A stretch of 64,000 nt of DNA from Patiria pectinifera (Eukaryota > Echinodermata > Asteroidea > Valvatida > Asterinidae). Each line of letters starts with the position of its first letter. The stretch's first letter is position 1. The notes under the pieces are model-generated. The model saw only the letters and a list, made by a program, of their open reading frames with translations. It was not told the DNA's origin and searched no databases. The translations under genes and the position numbers were made by a program. Positions 45,890 through 57,736 of this stretch are shown piece after piece. The stretch spans positions 12,052,699 to 12,116,698 of the forward strand of contig CM057133.1 in assembly GCA_029964075.1 (NCBI GenBank). Direction: 5' to 3'.

Positions 45890-48800
45890 CACACAGCATA
45901 GAGTATAAATAACTCCACGAGAAAAGTTCACTGTCATGAAGTACCTGTCGCTTCGTTAATTCAGCCAGAAAAATAATCCCTGGAATTTTAGTGCACTGCA
46001 TGTGACCTCCATTCATTCGGCTGAATGGAAATTGTGGTTGAGAGAATTGTTCAGCAAGCCCCTCCCCCGTGACCACGTGCCTCTTCCTTGGTACCCGGTA
46101 AGCAGTGACCAGTTATTGAGAACCATAGTGCACTAACAGTTTCTACAAAGGTGATAAATAAGCATAACAATGGGCATACATAATCTAGAAATTTCCCGTT
46201 CTGTCCCGTGATTGAACATTTTTTTACTGAACAGGAAACGACACAGTTTAACAAAAGGGGTTTCATGCAGGAAGAGGGATATGCATGATAAATTGGTCTA
46301 AACTTCAGTCCGATTTACACGGGCTAAAGAAACTAACAGGAACGATGCAACAGTTCTTAGGTTTCGTTCAAGTTCTGCAGGAGGAAAGGGAATAAGTACA
46401 AGAAGTGTTCCAAGAAGTACTCTGTCTACCACCATGCTGGAACGTACGGAGAGTGAAACAGTTCGACCCTACTAAGTTTGAAAATTACCGAACCAGCCTT
46501 TAAACTGGACAGTAGTGACCAGAGGCTAGTTGCTCTCGTTGACCAGCTGTGAGTTTGTGCCCAGCACAGGCCAACTACAAGAAAACCACACCCAGAGCTT
46601 CATGACTGCTCACAGATAACTGGACAACTTGGTTTGCTACGCAGTGCATGTTGCCTTTGAGAGAGGCGTGGTTGGATTGTGTTTGAAGGATTCCTTAATT
46701 GGTCTGGTGTGGAGAGCCGGTAGAAGTCGGGCATAGCCAGGTAGGTAGGATTATATATTTTTTTCACAGTGATTAGACACAGGCAAATTCAGTATACGGT
46801 GAGAAATGGAACAAAGTATGAACTAAAGGAGTGTTTAAAACTGTTAATTCATGCTACGTAAAGGAGAAAACGTTCTCAGCAATTAACCGAGTTTCCAGGG
46901 GTGATAGAAAAACTAAAAGATGAACTGAAAGATGAACTAAAAGCAATGGAATAGCTTAGTTTGAGTTCAGAAAATTAGGATGAAAAACATATTTTGTTTG
47001 CTGTTTTCTCCAACAAGTTTGTAGAAAAAGCAGCTTATCTACCTGACCCTTTCGAATGGACTGAAATCCAATACTTTTACAGCATTAGTCGGGCCAATGG
47101 AAGGACTTTCCAAAGGGTATGTTCATGTGGGTTTTTTTTTCTTGTTGGGCCGTTTATGACGCGTATTGCAATTATGAATATCAATCTGCACACTCCAAAT
47201 ACGGTTTAAATCCGTCGGTTTCAATTTGAATATGAATGCAGTGGGCGGGGCTTAACTGGGTAGGGCTATGGATATGCGATGACGTACGAAAAAAAGGGCT
47301 AGACGCCAATGGGTGAAATCACAGTGCTTTATTCTCGTTGCGATACAAGATGTATTGCGAAATTCGGCTGCGTTTGGAAATATAGGGGATTTTTTTCGGT
47401 TGTCGTGGGGTATTATAAAAATTTGTGTTATGCCCCATTGAAAATAACTGTCCTCATTTCTGATGTTATATCATTTTTGTTGGATGCTGAATGGAAACAA
47501 CATGACGCTGCAATGGTTTTGCCTTCGTTTCAAATTAATATTAACTCAGAAAAGGGATGTTATCCGACAAAACTAACTGTCTCAGTAGGCCACATTTGTA
47601 GCACAATGTGTTAAAAAAAGACTGGTCCCTTACCATTTGTTATCAGGCTCAGCTAGGCTGCCAATAACACTACTCCTGAGAAAGAAATAAATTTGAAGTA
47701 AATATTTTATAACGCCGTTTAAAAAAAAAAGGAAAAAGAACGAATTCTTGGATTTTGCTCCTCGCTTTAATAACACAAAGATAGGATATTAGCACAATAA
47801 AAAAAAAATTGTTCGCGTTTTATCCCAATAAATTAATTTTTCTTTCTTTTAGAGAATCTTGACTTTTTTAGGCGTTTTCAACCCTTCGAAAAGGGATCTT
47901 AATCTTTGGTCGGCTTTTGCGCCTCTGTGGTTGAACATATAAACCGCTGGAGTTGATGGCGGGCAAAAAAAAAATAATTGAAAACATGCATAATAACCTT
48001 ATTGGTAATTAGTTCCGTCAAAAATAACGCGATGATCTGCTGACGAATTGTCACTTGATCATTCCACAGTCTGACGTCACTCTATCAAGACCCTAAAGAT
48101 TAACTTTTATAAGAAAAGTTGCATTTCCATTTGATCTGATTTCATGTACTTACAAGACAAATTATGAACGAGTATGGAGACAATTAAAAGGTTTGTTTGA
48201 AGTATGACGGAACCCGTTGAGTGCCTGTACAAAAATGAGCTTCATCGTGTGCGCCACTGACAAAACCATCTATTTTTATGGAAAACATTGTGATTGTCAT
48301 TCCATTCCCGCGTGGCCTTGTCCGAGTGAAATGTATTATTTTCTGAACAGGTTCGCTGCTAAAAGAGAATATTTTGTTTTTAGATTTTCCCTCCACTTCA
48401 CTATCATTGATGCATGTTGACAAGTCCGCGGTGCACCAAATACATGTAGCCACAAAAAGCATCGCCTTGAATATGACAGAGTGCTGTAGAAACTCCATGG
48501 CTGTATAGTTCCACAATGACCTTGGTAACCTTTCATATCAACGCCATAACATGTCTTAAATCAATCCCCTGTCCATTTCTGAATCGAAGCATCAAATTTC
48601 AAATTCTTTTTTAAATAATTCCCCTGCCAATTTCTGAATCGAAGCATCAACTTTCTTTTCCCCCCCAATTTTTATTTCAAATGCTTAGGTGAACAATAGC
48701 GCAAGGAGTATGACCATGGTCTTGTGCAGACAGAGGCAGCATGCGAAACACTATAAACGAAGTGTCCGTGGGCCAATCAGTGGTTCACAACAGCTTAATG

Positions 48801-49353
48801 ACGTTTATTAGATGTGTTATATCTGATTTTAGTCATTTTGTTTCAAATCTATTGAAAACAATTGAATACGAAATATCTTTCAAATCAGCTTAAGTACAAG
48901 GTTTATAATAGACTTCAAACTAATTTACATGTGTCAATTTACTCACGAGTAAAATGATTCCAAAATAACTGCTTTGTTCTTGCAGGGCTAAAACGACCAT
49001 GGGAAGTTGGCGGCAAAAAGGACCTGGACCGATAGAGGTTCGTTACACTAATCACTCCATGGAAATCCAATTACTCGGTCGTTCTCGGTTAATCAATTAT
49101 ATCACTTAAATTCTTTGAAAGGAATACTTTAATTAAGTTACAGAATTTACGTTGTTGGACTCCATTGTTAACGTCAGTGTCAAATTTGCGGAATAATCGA
49201 ATTTTTTTTGGTGCAGTGTATTCGTCTGAACCAATAAACGCCCTTGTTTCGTCACTTTGCGTGATGATACTCCCATACGGCGACTGTGTTTATAAAACAA
49301 AACAAAAAACCTTTAATGTATGACTATAATTACATGTTTCTTTTCACTTTCAG
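45890..49353. other. Intergenic between lectin and NLR genes
   Basis: No supported coding region. Open frames at 46994-47209, 47309-47614 and 48184-48516 (minus) have no domain. A short tandem duplication of about 75 bp lies near 48565-48650 (shared TTCTGAATCGAAGCATCAA). A candidate exon at about 48987-49036 does not fit in phase with the next one. Effector-domain exons of the NLR, if any, would be expected here but none was recognised. Confidence 0.4.
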
Positions 49354-49400
49354 AACAATCGGCAAAGACCAAGCTAGAATGGGACAAGTGCTTGGAAGTG
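49354..49400 (+). CDS. Candidate small exon upstream of the NACHT exon
   Basis: 47 bases between a strong acceptor (TTTCTTTTCACTTTCAG) and a GTAAAT donor. In one frame it reads TIGKDQARMGQVLGS and ends in phase 1, which joins in frame to the NACHT exon if that starts at 50074. It is too short for a domain call, and its own upstream partner is unknown. Confidence 0.35.
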
Positions 49401-49537
49401 GTAAATATACAATGCTCCAAGACAATATTTTGCGTGTTAACATTTGAGTAAAATGTTTTAAAAAAGGCATTCCTTTTCAAACTCTAGATTGTGGATCTTT
49501 CTTTGGAATGATGATCGTTTTGAACTGAACGTATTAC

Positions 49538-49813
49538 AATGTATACATGGGCGTCGCGAGGGGGGGGGCAAGGGGGGGGAACTTGGCCCCCCCCCTGGAA
49601 AAGCAACCAAAAAAGAAAAAAAAATAAAGGAAGAAAAAAAAAGAGGCGCGAAGACAAAGTGGTGTAAATTTAATGAGTTGGGGGGCAAAATGTCCCTGCC
49701 CCCCTCTCAAACTGATAAATCGAGAATATATTGAGAAATACAAGCATTTTTTGGCAAATTTTTTTTTTTTGCCCCCCTCTAGAAAAAATCCTGGCGACGC
49801 CCATGAATGTATA
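49538..49813. mobile_element. MITE with CATGGGCGTCGC ends, 260 bp
   Basis: The element spans 49546-49805. Its termini are CATGGGCGTCGCGAGG and CCTGGCGACGCCCATG, near-perfect inverted repeats. AATGTATA flanks both ends (49538-49545 and 49806-49813), an 8-bp target-site duplication. The interior has G-, C- and A-runs. It sits about 270 bases before the NACHT exon, in its putative last upstream intron. Long open frames there on both strands are repeat artefacts. Confidence 0.9.
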
Positions 49814-50073
49814 TAGGGAAATACAGAAGCATATAAATACAGTTTTGTACAGGGTGGCCCCAGAGCCAAGTCTTCGCCCAAATCAAAGATGTTTTCACCA
49901 CACCCCCACTTTTTTTCCTGAGTATCAACACATCTAGAGTTGCACATCTAGAGTTGCACATCAAACTGGCGTGATTTTCTCAAGAGATTCGTGTCTGAAA
50001 ATGTTTACAATGATGTTAAAAAGGCATGGGCCTATAATATACGAGTACTTAATTTCCTCCTTTACCGGTTTAG

Positions 50074-52280
50074 ATCTCAGATATTGCCAGCAGCAGCTTA
50101 GTCAGCACTACAAGGCTACAACAAGCACCATCCCTGCACACCCCTTGGATCCTTCCAGAAGAGTCGATATCAACGAGTTCTTTTTTGAGTTACAACTCGC
50201 TCAACGAGGGAAACAAACTACCCAAGAACACGTGTCCTTACCCAGGGAGGAACGGATAGTAGACAAACCTGAAAACATTTCCTTAAGTTCATGGGAAGAT
50301 TTCTTCAGAATCCGAAAAGTGGGTGGCATTAAAGCTATTCTTTCAGGCGGGGCAGGATTTGGCAAGTCGACTCTTTTGTTGAGAGTTGCAAATGCTAGCA
50401 CTAAATTTTCTCTAACTTCATGCCTTAGAAAGTTCAAGCTAGTGTTTTTGGTGAAGCTGAAGCAAATGCGGAACTCAAGTTGTGTCATAGATGCCATATT
50501 TGAACAAATCTTCCCAATAAACATCCGACTAACTAAGCCCCAGCTGAAAGAGCTCATTGCAGATAACGAAGCAAACACACTGTTCTTATTGGACGGGTTA
50601 GATGAGATTCCACTTGATGTTCTCAATTCCCAAGAAGGTGTGTACAGAGTCCAGGATATCTTGCATGGCAGGGTATTGCCAAAAAGTTTTGTCTTAGTCA
50701 CAACACGGCCACATATGGTGGAGTATGTCATCAAGGGATACCCACACTACGCCCACGTTCAAACACTGGGGTTCACAACCGAAACCACAAACAAATACTT
50801 CCTGACGCATTTTGCTGAAAACATCAACTCGGCAGAAAAACTGATATCAAACCTGAAATCCAACACATCTCTACAGACAATGGCACAGGTTCCAATCATT
50901 ACTCTCTTGCTGTGCATAGTTTGGGAAAATCTATCGAAATTGCCAGAGAGATTAACGGCTCTTTACACAGAGTTTGCTGAGGTTCTTGTCGGTCGTCGGT
51001 GTAATGAAGGCGAGGACAAGGTGAGGCTGATGAATTCAGTCCTATGTGGACTGGGGCGAGTCGCTCTGGACGGGTTACTAGACCCCAAGGGGGAAAGGCT
51101 GGTGTTCTCCTCTGACGAATTTGATAAGAAGGACTTGGAGGACGGGTGTCGGTTAGGTTTCCTGCAACTAGAAAGTTGCATCAGTGGTCTGGCGTTGATG
51201 CAAATTGTTACCTTCCTACACAAGTCCATCCAAGAATACTGTGCAGCATACTTCTTTGCCAATTTGCATCACGCAGACGAAGAAATGTTTCATGAGAAGT
51301 TGCAGCAGATTCATCCAGGTAATGTACATGCAATGGAATATCTGCTTCGGTTTACATGCGGTATATCGTCGAGGTCTCCAGCAACCGGACTCATCCTGGA
51401 ACACGTGCAAAAGCAACATCCTGTCCTCCATTTGAAGCGTTTTGTCCGTTTGTTGTTTTTTGAGTCCAATTCTCACGAAATAGCTGCTAGGATAGACCGG
51501 TCACCCTATGTGAAATGCGAAACTCAGGAGGATCTCATAGCACTGCAATATTTCTTACAGAATGTCCCACTTCCACTAGACGACACGAAGTTTGAAATCG
51601 ACTGTCGTTCATATGAAGCAATGACGTCGTTGAGGGATATTCTGCTGGATGGCAACATAAAGCCAGCCACCAATCAGGATTCAACTCGGTTCATAAAGGT
51701 CAGGTACTACATGTCTGAACGAGGGAATGAGGAGTTGCTTCAGTTGGAGGAAACACTTGAGAGGATGGATGAGGCACTCCGTGATCGACTCAGGCTATCT
51801 CTGGACTTTGGTCCGGATTCGAGGTTTGATGATAGATGTGGGCGCCTGCCTTGTATTTCGAATCAGGTTCAGTATGTCAAGCTGATTGGCCGGTCACATG
51901 GCATCGTAACACTAACGAATGCACTTGAGGGGTGCAATATATTGCGGACGGTCATCTTACTTGGTGTCAACCTGAGAGGTCGAGTGTGCAGGATTGCTCC
52001 TCTTGTTCCTCCATCCCTTCAAGATTTGATGATCCTGTGCTGTTATCTGAATGATGATGACGTCAAAGTTCTGATCAGCATCCTTCCCGCTGGGCATGGT
52101 TTGATTACGCTTTGTGTTTCTTTGTCATCGTGCACTCTGAAAGGAGTGCGGAATCTCACTGCTCATCTCCGGGGTCTTCCAAACCTTCAGGTCTTGGAAA
52201 TTGATACTTGCTCTCAGATCGATAGACATCTTGTCAAGGAGGTGGTTAAGCAAGATCTCCCCAACGTCACTTTCGTGTAA
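50074..52280 (+). CDS. NACHT-domain NLR-like protein
   Basis: A single large exon, about 735 residues. The frame extends further left, but a pyrimidine-rich acceptor (TTTCCTCCTTTACCGGTTTAG) argues that the exon begins near 50074 or 50081. The start RYCQQQLSQHYK resembles the linker ahead of NACHT in echinoderm NLRs. Motifs: Walker A GGAGFGKST (about 50346), Walker B FLLDGLDE (about 50586), sensor SFVLVTTRP (about 50685), the helical segment VPIITLLLCIVWENL, and FLHKSIQEYCAAYF (about 51217), a winged-helix/HD2 hallmark. The C-terminal 150 residues contain weak leucine-rich-like repeats (LRTVILLGVNL, LQDLMILCCYL, LQVLEIDTC) before the TAA. By family knowledge it is an intracellular ATP-binding sensor. 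No DEATH, CARD or TIR domain is visible upstream, so it is either 5'-incomplete or effector-less. No internal frameshift. Confidence 0.85.
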
Positions 52281-53725
52281 TATACATGTAACAGAAGGAC
52301 GAAGACGTGCGCTGATAAAGTTAAAAGAAACAGCACGCATGAGATGATTTTCGCGCATATTCAATACCGTGCATCATTTGAACTTCCTACAGTCGAGGGG
52401 CGGATTCCGGCCCAATATCAGATCCCAGGAAAGACTTCGTTCAAATTTGTCATGCATAACAAACCATTCATACTATGGATAAAGTTTTAGTCCAATCAAG
52501 TTGAGCATTTCTTGAATCGGTGTCACGAGTGAGCACTTAACCCATCCTGTGCGCGACTTACAAGATATCGCGAGAACGTCCGAAAGACATTCGCCGACAA
52601 AAATGTATTGCTCGGGTTCACGAATAATGAAAAAAGAAGGAAAATTCGTGGCAGCGATATCGGGGGAGGGGAGTTACAGTTAGACACAGGGCTTACGTAT
52701 CAGCCCGCACCTGTTTAGCCACATTGTAGTAATACAGAGCAGCTAAGTCACATATCCACGCGCATTATACATTGCGGTGTTCACAGTCTCCGGTCAGTTT
52801 GCATTCCAGTCTTCACAGATCTTGAGATTGAGACTATAATGTTCGAAAATACTTGCAACGCATCCTATACAAATATTTTGGGTTCACCAAACTGCAACAA
52901 ACTTGAACACATTTCTTTACACATAATTTCTTACACATATTTTGAGTAGGCTATATCTGCCATGTGTGGTTTGTATTCATCAAAAGATTCCAAGGGGTAT
53001 AGAAATTTAGTGAAAGCCGCCCGTTAAATAGATATTCTCGACTATTTGAAGATCAGTCATGTTAGTCATGTTTGGATTTGGTCATGTCTATTTCAAATTG
53101 AGTTCACTTTGCCAATTCCTGAGAAGTACAGCACATAAACGTTTACTGTTGTGTTGACTGGACGTCACACAATGTTGCTAAACAGTGCACAAACAGTACA
53201 ATGTATGTAGAAATTTGACTAGGCCATGTATATAATGTAAGATCGATATAATACTTTGAGGTTATCATTGTCAGAATTGTTCGTTTTAATCACACCAGCC
53301 TGGTGAAGATCCTTTTCAAAAGGCTGTCAACTTTTAGGCATTAAAAAAAAATTGCATCATGTTTGATTGGTAATGCTCCAGTGTAACCTGAAATTCTATC
53401 AAATCAGTCGGATATGCCGGTGTCATATGCAATTTGGACTCTTGCGAAATCCGGTCACTTTCACCGTATGGATTCTATAACCACCGTACACGTGCCTGTC
53501 ACTGTTCTAATTATGTCCCGAGGCATGCGCAATACGAAAGAATCCGTATTTCATGGAGTCCAAGTTTCACAGACTCAGCCAGCTTTTTCCTTAAATCCAT
53601 TACAAACCACAGAAAGGAATTTTCCCGCCCATTTTTTTTTCGGCGGGGAGGTGTTGGATTCATTTGTCCTCACAATCGGTCAGAGTTTATACCTAAAAAG
53701 AATGTTGTTTACTATATATCGTCTT
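52281..53725. other. NLR 3' flank, no gene seen
   Basis: AT-rich sequence. Overlapping plus frames at 53414-53835 run into the MITE that follows and are not supported as genes. Confidence 0.4.
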
Positions 53726-54048
53726 GGTATCACCAAGGGTGGATCCAGAACACAATTTTTTTGGGGGCCCAAAAAAATTGTTCCCCCAAAAAGTGGGTCA
53801 AAAAAATAACGGCGTGGGGTTCGGGGCCCGCTTAAGGGCCCCGAATTTTTTTTTAGATGCTCTGTGGTGCGATCTGAGGCAATTTCTGACCACTTTAACC
53901 AATGTTTTTTTGAGGAAAAGATGGTGGTGTGCTCATTGCCTGCCTTTATTGCGATGTCACATAAAAAAAAAAATTGGTTTCGTTTTTTTTTGGGGGGGGG
54001 GGCATGGCCCCCTTTGCCCCCCCCCCCGGATCCGCCCTTGGGTATCAC
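53726..54048. mobile_element. MITE, CAAGGGCGGATCC family, copy 2
   Basis: The element spans 53734-54040, with ends CAAGGGTGGATCCAG and GGATCCGCCCTTG. GGTATCAC flanks both ends (53726-53733 and 54041-54048), an 8-bp target-site duplication. The interior shares with the 31155-31429 copy the segments GATGCTCTGTGGTGCGATCT, TTTATTGCGATxTCA and GGCATGGCCCCCTTTG. No transposase is encoded. Confidence 0.9.
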
Positions 54049-54826
54049 GGGTTATTGTTTGTCAGTAGGTGTTCAGTTATCTGTATTTTCTGACGTTTAT
54101 GTTATAATCGTCAATTCAAGAAGAAATTGGTCTCAAGTATGAATTCTTCCACTGAAAGGTTCGAGGTTTATCATTTTGTGATCTGACAAACTCTCTAGGC
54201 CCTAGTATAAAAGGGAATAATATTTGAATTCATATTTAGCAATTTAAAATGTGTCAGCATTGTACGGTGAAATCTTGCAAATCAATTCTTTATTCAGTCA
54301 AGCAGCGAGTATTACCTTTATGTTCACTCGACTTAGATGCTGAGGTAAAATAAAAACCATTGAATGATTGAAATACCATTTATGAATTAGTTTTCACCAA
54401 AATGGCATTTCACTGCATGAACTACGAACACTTAAGACTTTATGTAAACATAAGAGAACAATTTATTTCACCCTGAAAATGACAGTCGATGAACATCAGG
54501 ATTTTTTTTTGTAATTGTGGATCCTTTTCTCTTCATAATTTCAGCCTATTTACGGGATTGTGTTGTTTTAGAAAAATCATATCATGCCTGTGTTACTTTA
54601 CTCAGAGTCTGTTTTTTTCCCTTCTTTTTTCTTTTTTCTTAATGGAACATTAATGTGTTGACGGTTTGATTGTTCGATCATGTATGGATGTAGAGGTCTT
54701 GTTATAAGTAATCATTGCATCAATATAATTGTTAATTTTGTGTCAACACGTATTTTATGCAAATTCAAAGCTTCCGACACGAGACAAAACTGCAGAGGGG
54801 AGGCAAAGAACACAGCATAACAAACT

Positions 54827-55042
54827 GGAAAAAAGAATGTTGCAACCCGACACCACTCAAGCTGTTTCTTCATATAAATCTCAAGGTCGTTCGTTGCAAA
54901 AATGATGACATAAATCTGGGCCTGAGAAACCTTTCCAATTTTGTTAGGAAATACTTTCCACGTTAGGAAATACTTTTAAATTTCTCCATAGACTCTGTAC
55001 ACAATCGCGGAAGTGGCGTCAGGTTGCAACGTTTTTTTTCCC
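54827..55042 (+). mobile_element. MITE, GGAAAGAATG family, fourth copy
   Basis: The left end GGAAAAAAGAATGTTGCAAC and right end GGCGTCAGGTTGCAACGTTT match the terminal repeats of the 16641-16832 copy. The interior shares GACATAAATCTGG, CTGAGAAACCTTTCCAATTT and GACTCTGTACACAA. It contains a small internal duplication (GTTAGGAAATACTTT twice). Confidence 0.85.
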
Positions 55043-55680
55043 GACTGAATATTATTGTTAAGCGAGTTGATCGCAAGAAACTTACCGATCAATACTTCTC
55101 AGATGATATTCCGATGTTATGTATTTTCCAAACGAAACAATTCCCTGCGAATAGGTGAAACATTTCGATGTGTACTCCAAAACACGAGGTCAGCTTCAAT
55201 TAATGGTCTTCTTTAGAGTGGACGATTGCAATGAGGTTCCACAAAATGAGCTGCTCACCAAACTTCCTTGTGGTCGGCGTCAACAATCCTCAATCCCGTC
55301 CGATCACATCGATGGCATTGTTTTTAATCCAGCATATTCCTTAGCTGTAACGCTAAAATACATGTCTGTATATTTACTCCATTTTGATTTGATCGGTCCA
55401 TGTATTACGGAGAGAGTTTGTATGCACTGCGACCCACCTATGTGATTGTGGGTGTGTGCCTCTCCACGTATTTCTAGTAGTGATAAGTGGAATTTAAGTT
55501 GTGCACCCATGCGACGGGTTAAAAATAAGATCCGGTAACGGTACAGTTATGCGCACAATTAATAAGAGCCAGGAGCAATGCCTCTAGCTATTACTGAACA
55601 ATGGATCGAATTCACATCATTCCTCGGAGCATTAGTAAGAATCAACACTTTTTGTTCCTTGTACATATGCACACCGAGTC

Positions 55681-55756
55681 GGAGAAACGACTCAAAAGGT
55701 GGAGATTCTCTGAGTCAATTCCAATCAAAGAATCTCCACGTGTTGGGCGTTTCTCC
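55681..55756. repeat. 76-bp hairpin
   Basis: GGAGAAACGACTCAAAAGGT followed by GGAGATTCT pairs with AGAATCTCC and the complementary right arm ending GCGTTTCTCC, leaving mismatches in the middle and a loop of about 19 bases. Arms of about 29 bp with a bulge have the size of a microRNA precursor, but a tiny MITE is equally likely. No expression evidence is available from sequence. Confidence 0.55.
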
Positions 55757-57182
55757 TTAACTTATTGCAAAAAGACATGCGCAGTTGGAAAAAGGGGGCG
55801 GGGCTAGTTGCTAGGCTCCATTGTCTTAATTGTATCAATTAATCAACCTGCAGAAAATTATTATTAGGTCAATCATGGGCACAGCTTATTCTCTGTGATG
55901 TGTTTTTCAGGAAACAAATTTGTGATACTAATGGAGGTACATTAAAATTCTGTACACGTCTGAAATATGAGGGAATATCGTTTGGAACAAACAATACACT
56001 GTGATTAATCTACATGTTCAGCATTAATATCATGTTCAAATTTCAAACCTACTAACCTCTCTCCATAACTAACACAGGATTAGAAAAAAAAATAACAGAA
56101 AACAGTTGTTACATTCAATATATATCTTTATTTTATAATGAAATACTGGGGCCAAAAAAACCCCCAACATGACTACACCCTGGCCTTTGCCTACCTTTAC
56201 AATAAACTGTTTTATACGATAAACTAAACGAAAACCTAAATGAAAAAGGTACAAAACACTTGCGACATTTAGTAAAATGGTAGGTATCACTGATTTTTAT
56301 CTTAATTTTATCGCTAGGTTCTTGATACAGCATAATTTGAAGCCTCATTTTGATACAAAAGAAGTCTTCAACAATTGTTGAGGCCTTTTTTTTTCTTCGT
56401 GGGATTCAGTTTACTTTCTCTATGTTTCTGTCAGTTTGAAAACTGCAATCCATAAAAACTCAAGATTTGCTACATTATGTGTGATACTGTTTCACTTTTA
56501 ACCACAAGAAAAAGATGTTTAACTTAAAAACCAAAAAAGTCAAAAAAAATGTTTAAACCTGATTGGAGATATTGATACTATGCTAAACACTCACCACACA
56601 CAGACAATTGTCACGTCATAATTTTCAAATTAAGTAATACAAATTGTGTTAAATTTAACTTCTGTTTTTCGCAGAGTAAATTTGACGTCTTTCTCTTTAA
56701 TGCACACTAATTTCAGTTTTATATCCAGCACTGAAAGGGAACATTTTCCCTAGAGTGAAAAGCTTATCCATTAATAAAAGTTCAAATGTAGTACTTGTCG
56801 CAACATAATATATTTTTTTTGGTAAGTTTTGTTCCATTTCGTCAACTGTACAGTTATAAATATATTGTAGTATTATTGATATTGCATTATATGTAATCGT
56901 CTTTTCATTGGATTAAAATCTGGCTTGATGAGATAAGGGTTTCTAGAATTTCATTATATTCCCCAAAATTTTGCATTTGTCTGCGCGTAAAATAGGTTAT
57001 AAGGATGCATCCAAATTTAGACGAAGCCATGTTTGGTAAATTTTTTAAAAACTTTTTCTTTTAAACCAAAAATGTAATGTATCCTTAAAAGGACCCTTCC
57101 CCTAAAAAAAAAAGAACCTTTCTGGTGTGATATTGACAAGAATTTGAAAAAAGAGACAATAATTTAAGATACACAAGATTCA

Positions 57183-57312
57183 TGACTCGGAGGCCCCCTT
57201 CAATGGCGAATGCATTGTGCTAGCTATTGTTCAGATAATCCATCATGGGGCAGTTGCTTTCTACAATAGAGTGCACAATGGTTACTCCATTGAAGGGGGG
57301 CATCTTGAGTGG
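57183..57312. mobile_element. Inverted-repeat element (MITE-like), 130 bp
   Basis: The left arm (GGCCCCCTTCAATGGCGAAT, then CATTGTGCTAGCTATTGT) and the right arm (ACAATAGAGTGCACAATG, then CTCCATTGAAGGGGGGC) are reverse complements with a few mismatches. Weaker pairing reaches ACTCGG / CTTGAGT outside. It lies 3' of the CDC25 gene. Confidence 0.65.
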
Positions 57313-57736
57313 ACTGTGATCACGTGCCCAGATTCAGCCACATAGACAAAAGACGTTTATCATGCTGCCACCATTTCAGTCATGTTCCCTGTGTCCAATA
57401 ACAGTACTGAATGATATTTTTTTGCGCAAAAAGGAACCAGACTACTTTTCCTTCCAGCCTCGCTTTGGTTACGTTGATTTGAATGGGAAAAAATCAAGAT
57501 GGCCGCAACATGATTATTGTCTATTGCAAAAAAAAATGGGTTGCAACACTCAAACCAATGCATCAGCTCAATGTTTCCAGCTTTTGTAGTGTTTTTAAGG
57601 CAACATATTGCGTCCCGGTACGCATATAGATACAAAGTCCCCTCAGAATTCGTCCCTGCATTTTGAGTATTAACATTTGATTTTTTTTTTTACAATTTGA
57701 CTCCGTTGCATTCTTCAGTTTTACAGCAAAGGTTCA

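Larger units (their letters stand above)
54049..57180. other. Intergenic, repeats only
   Basis: Apart from the MITE at 54827-55042 and the hairpin at 55681-55756, I see nothing here. Open frames such as 55155-55445 lack domains and splice support. Confidence 0.4.

Noticed and set aside
47309-47614. 101-residue plus frame
   Set aside because: No domain, no splice context and no coding-like composition; left as unexplained sequence.
48987-49036. Exon encoding MGSWRQKGPGPIE as the start of the NLR
   Set aside because: It has an acceptor and a GT donor, but its phase does not fit the next candidate exon (49354-49400) in any open frame.
49458-49964. Several frames on both strands rich in Gly, Pro, Lys and Phe
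   Set aside because: They translate the homopolymer core of the MITE at 49546-49805.
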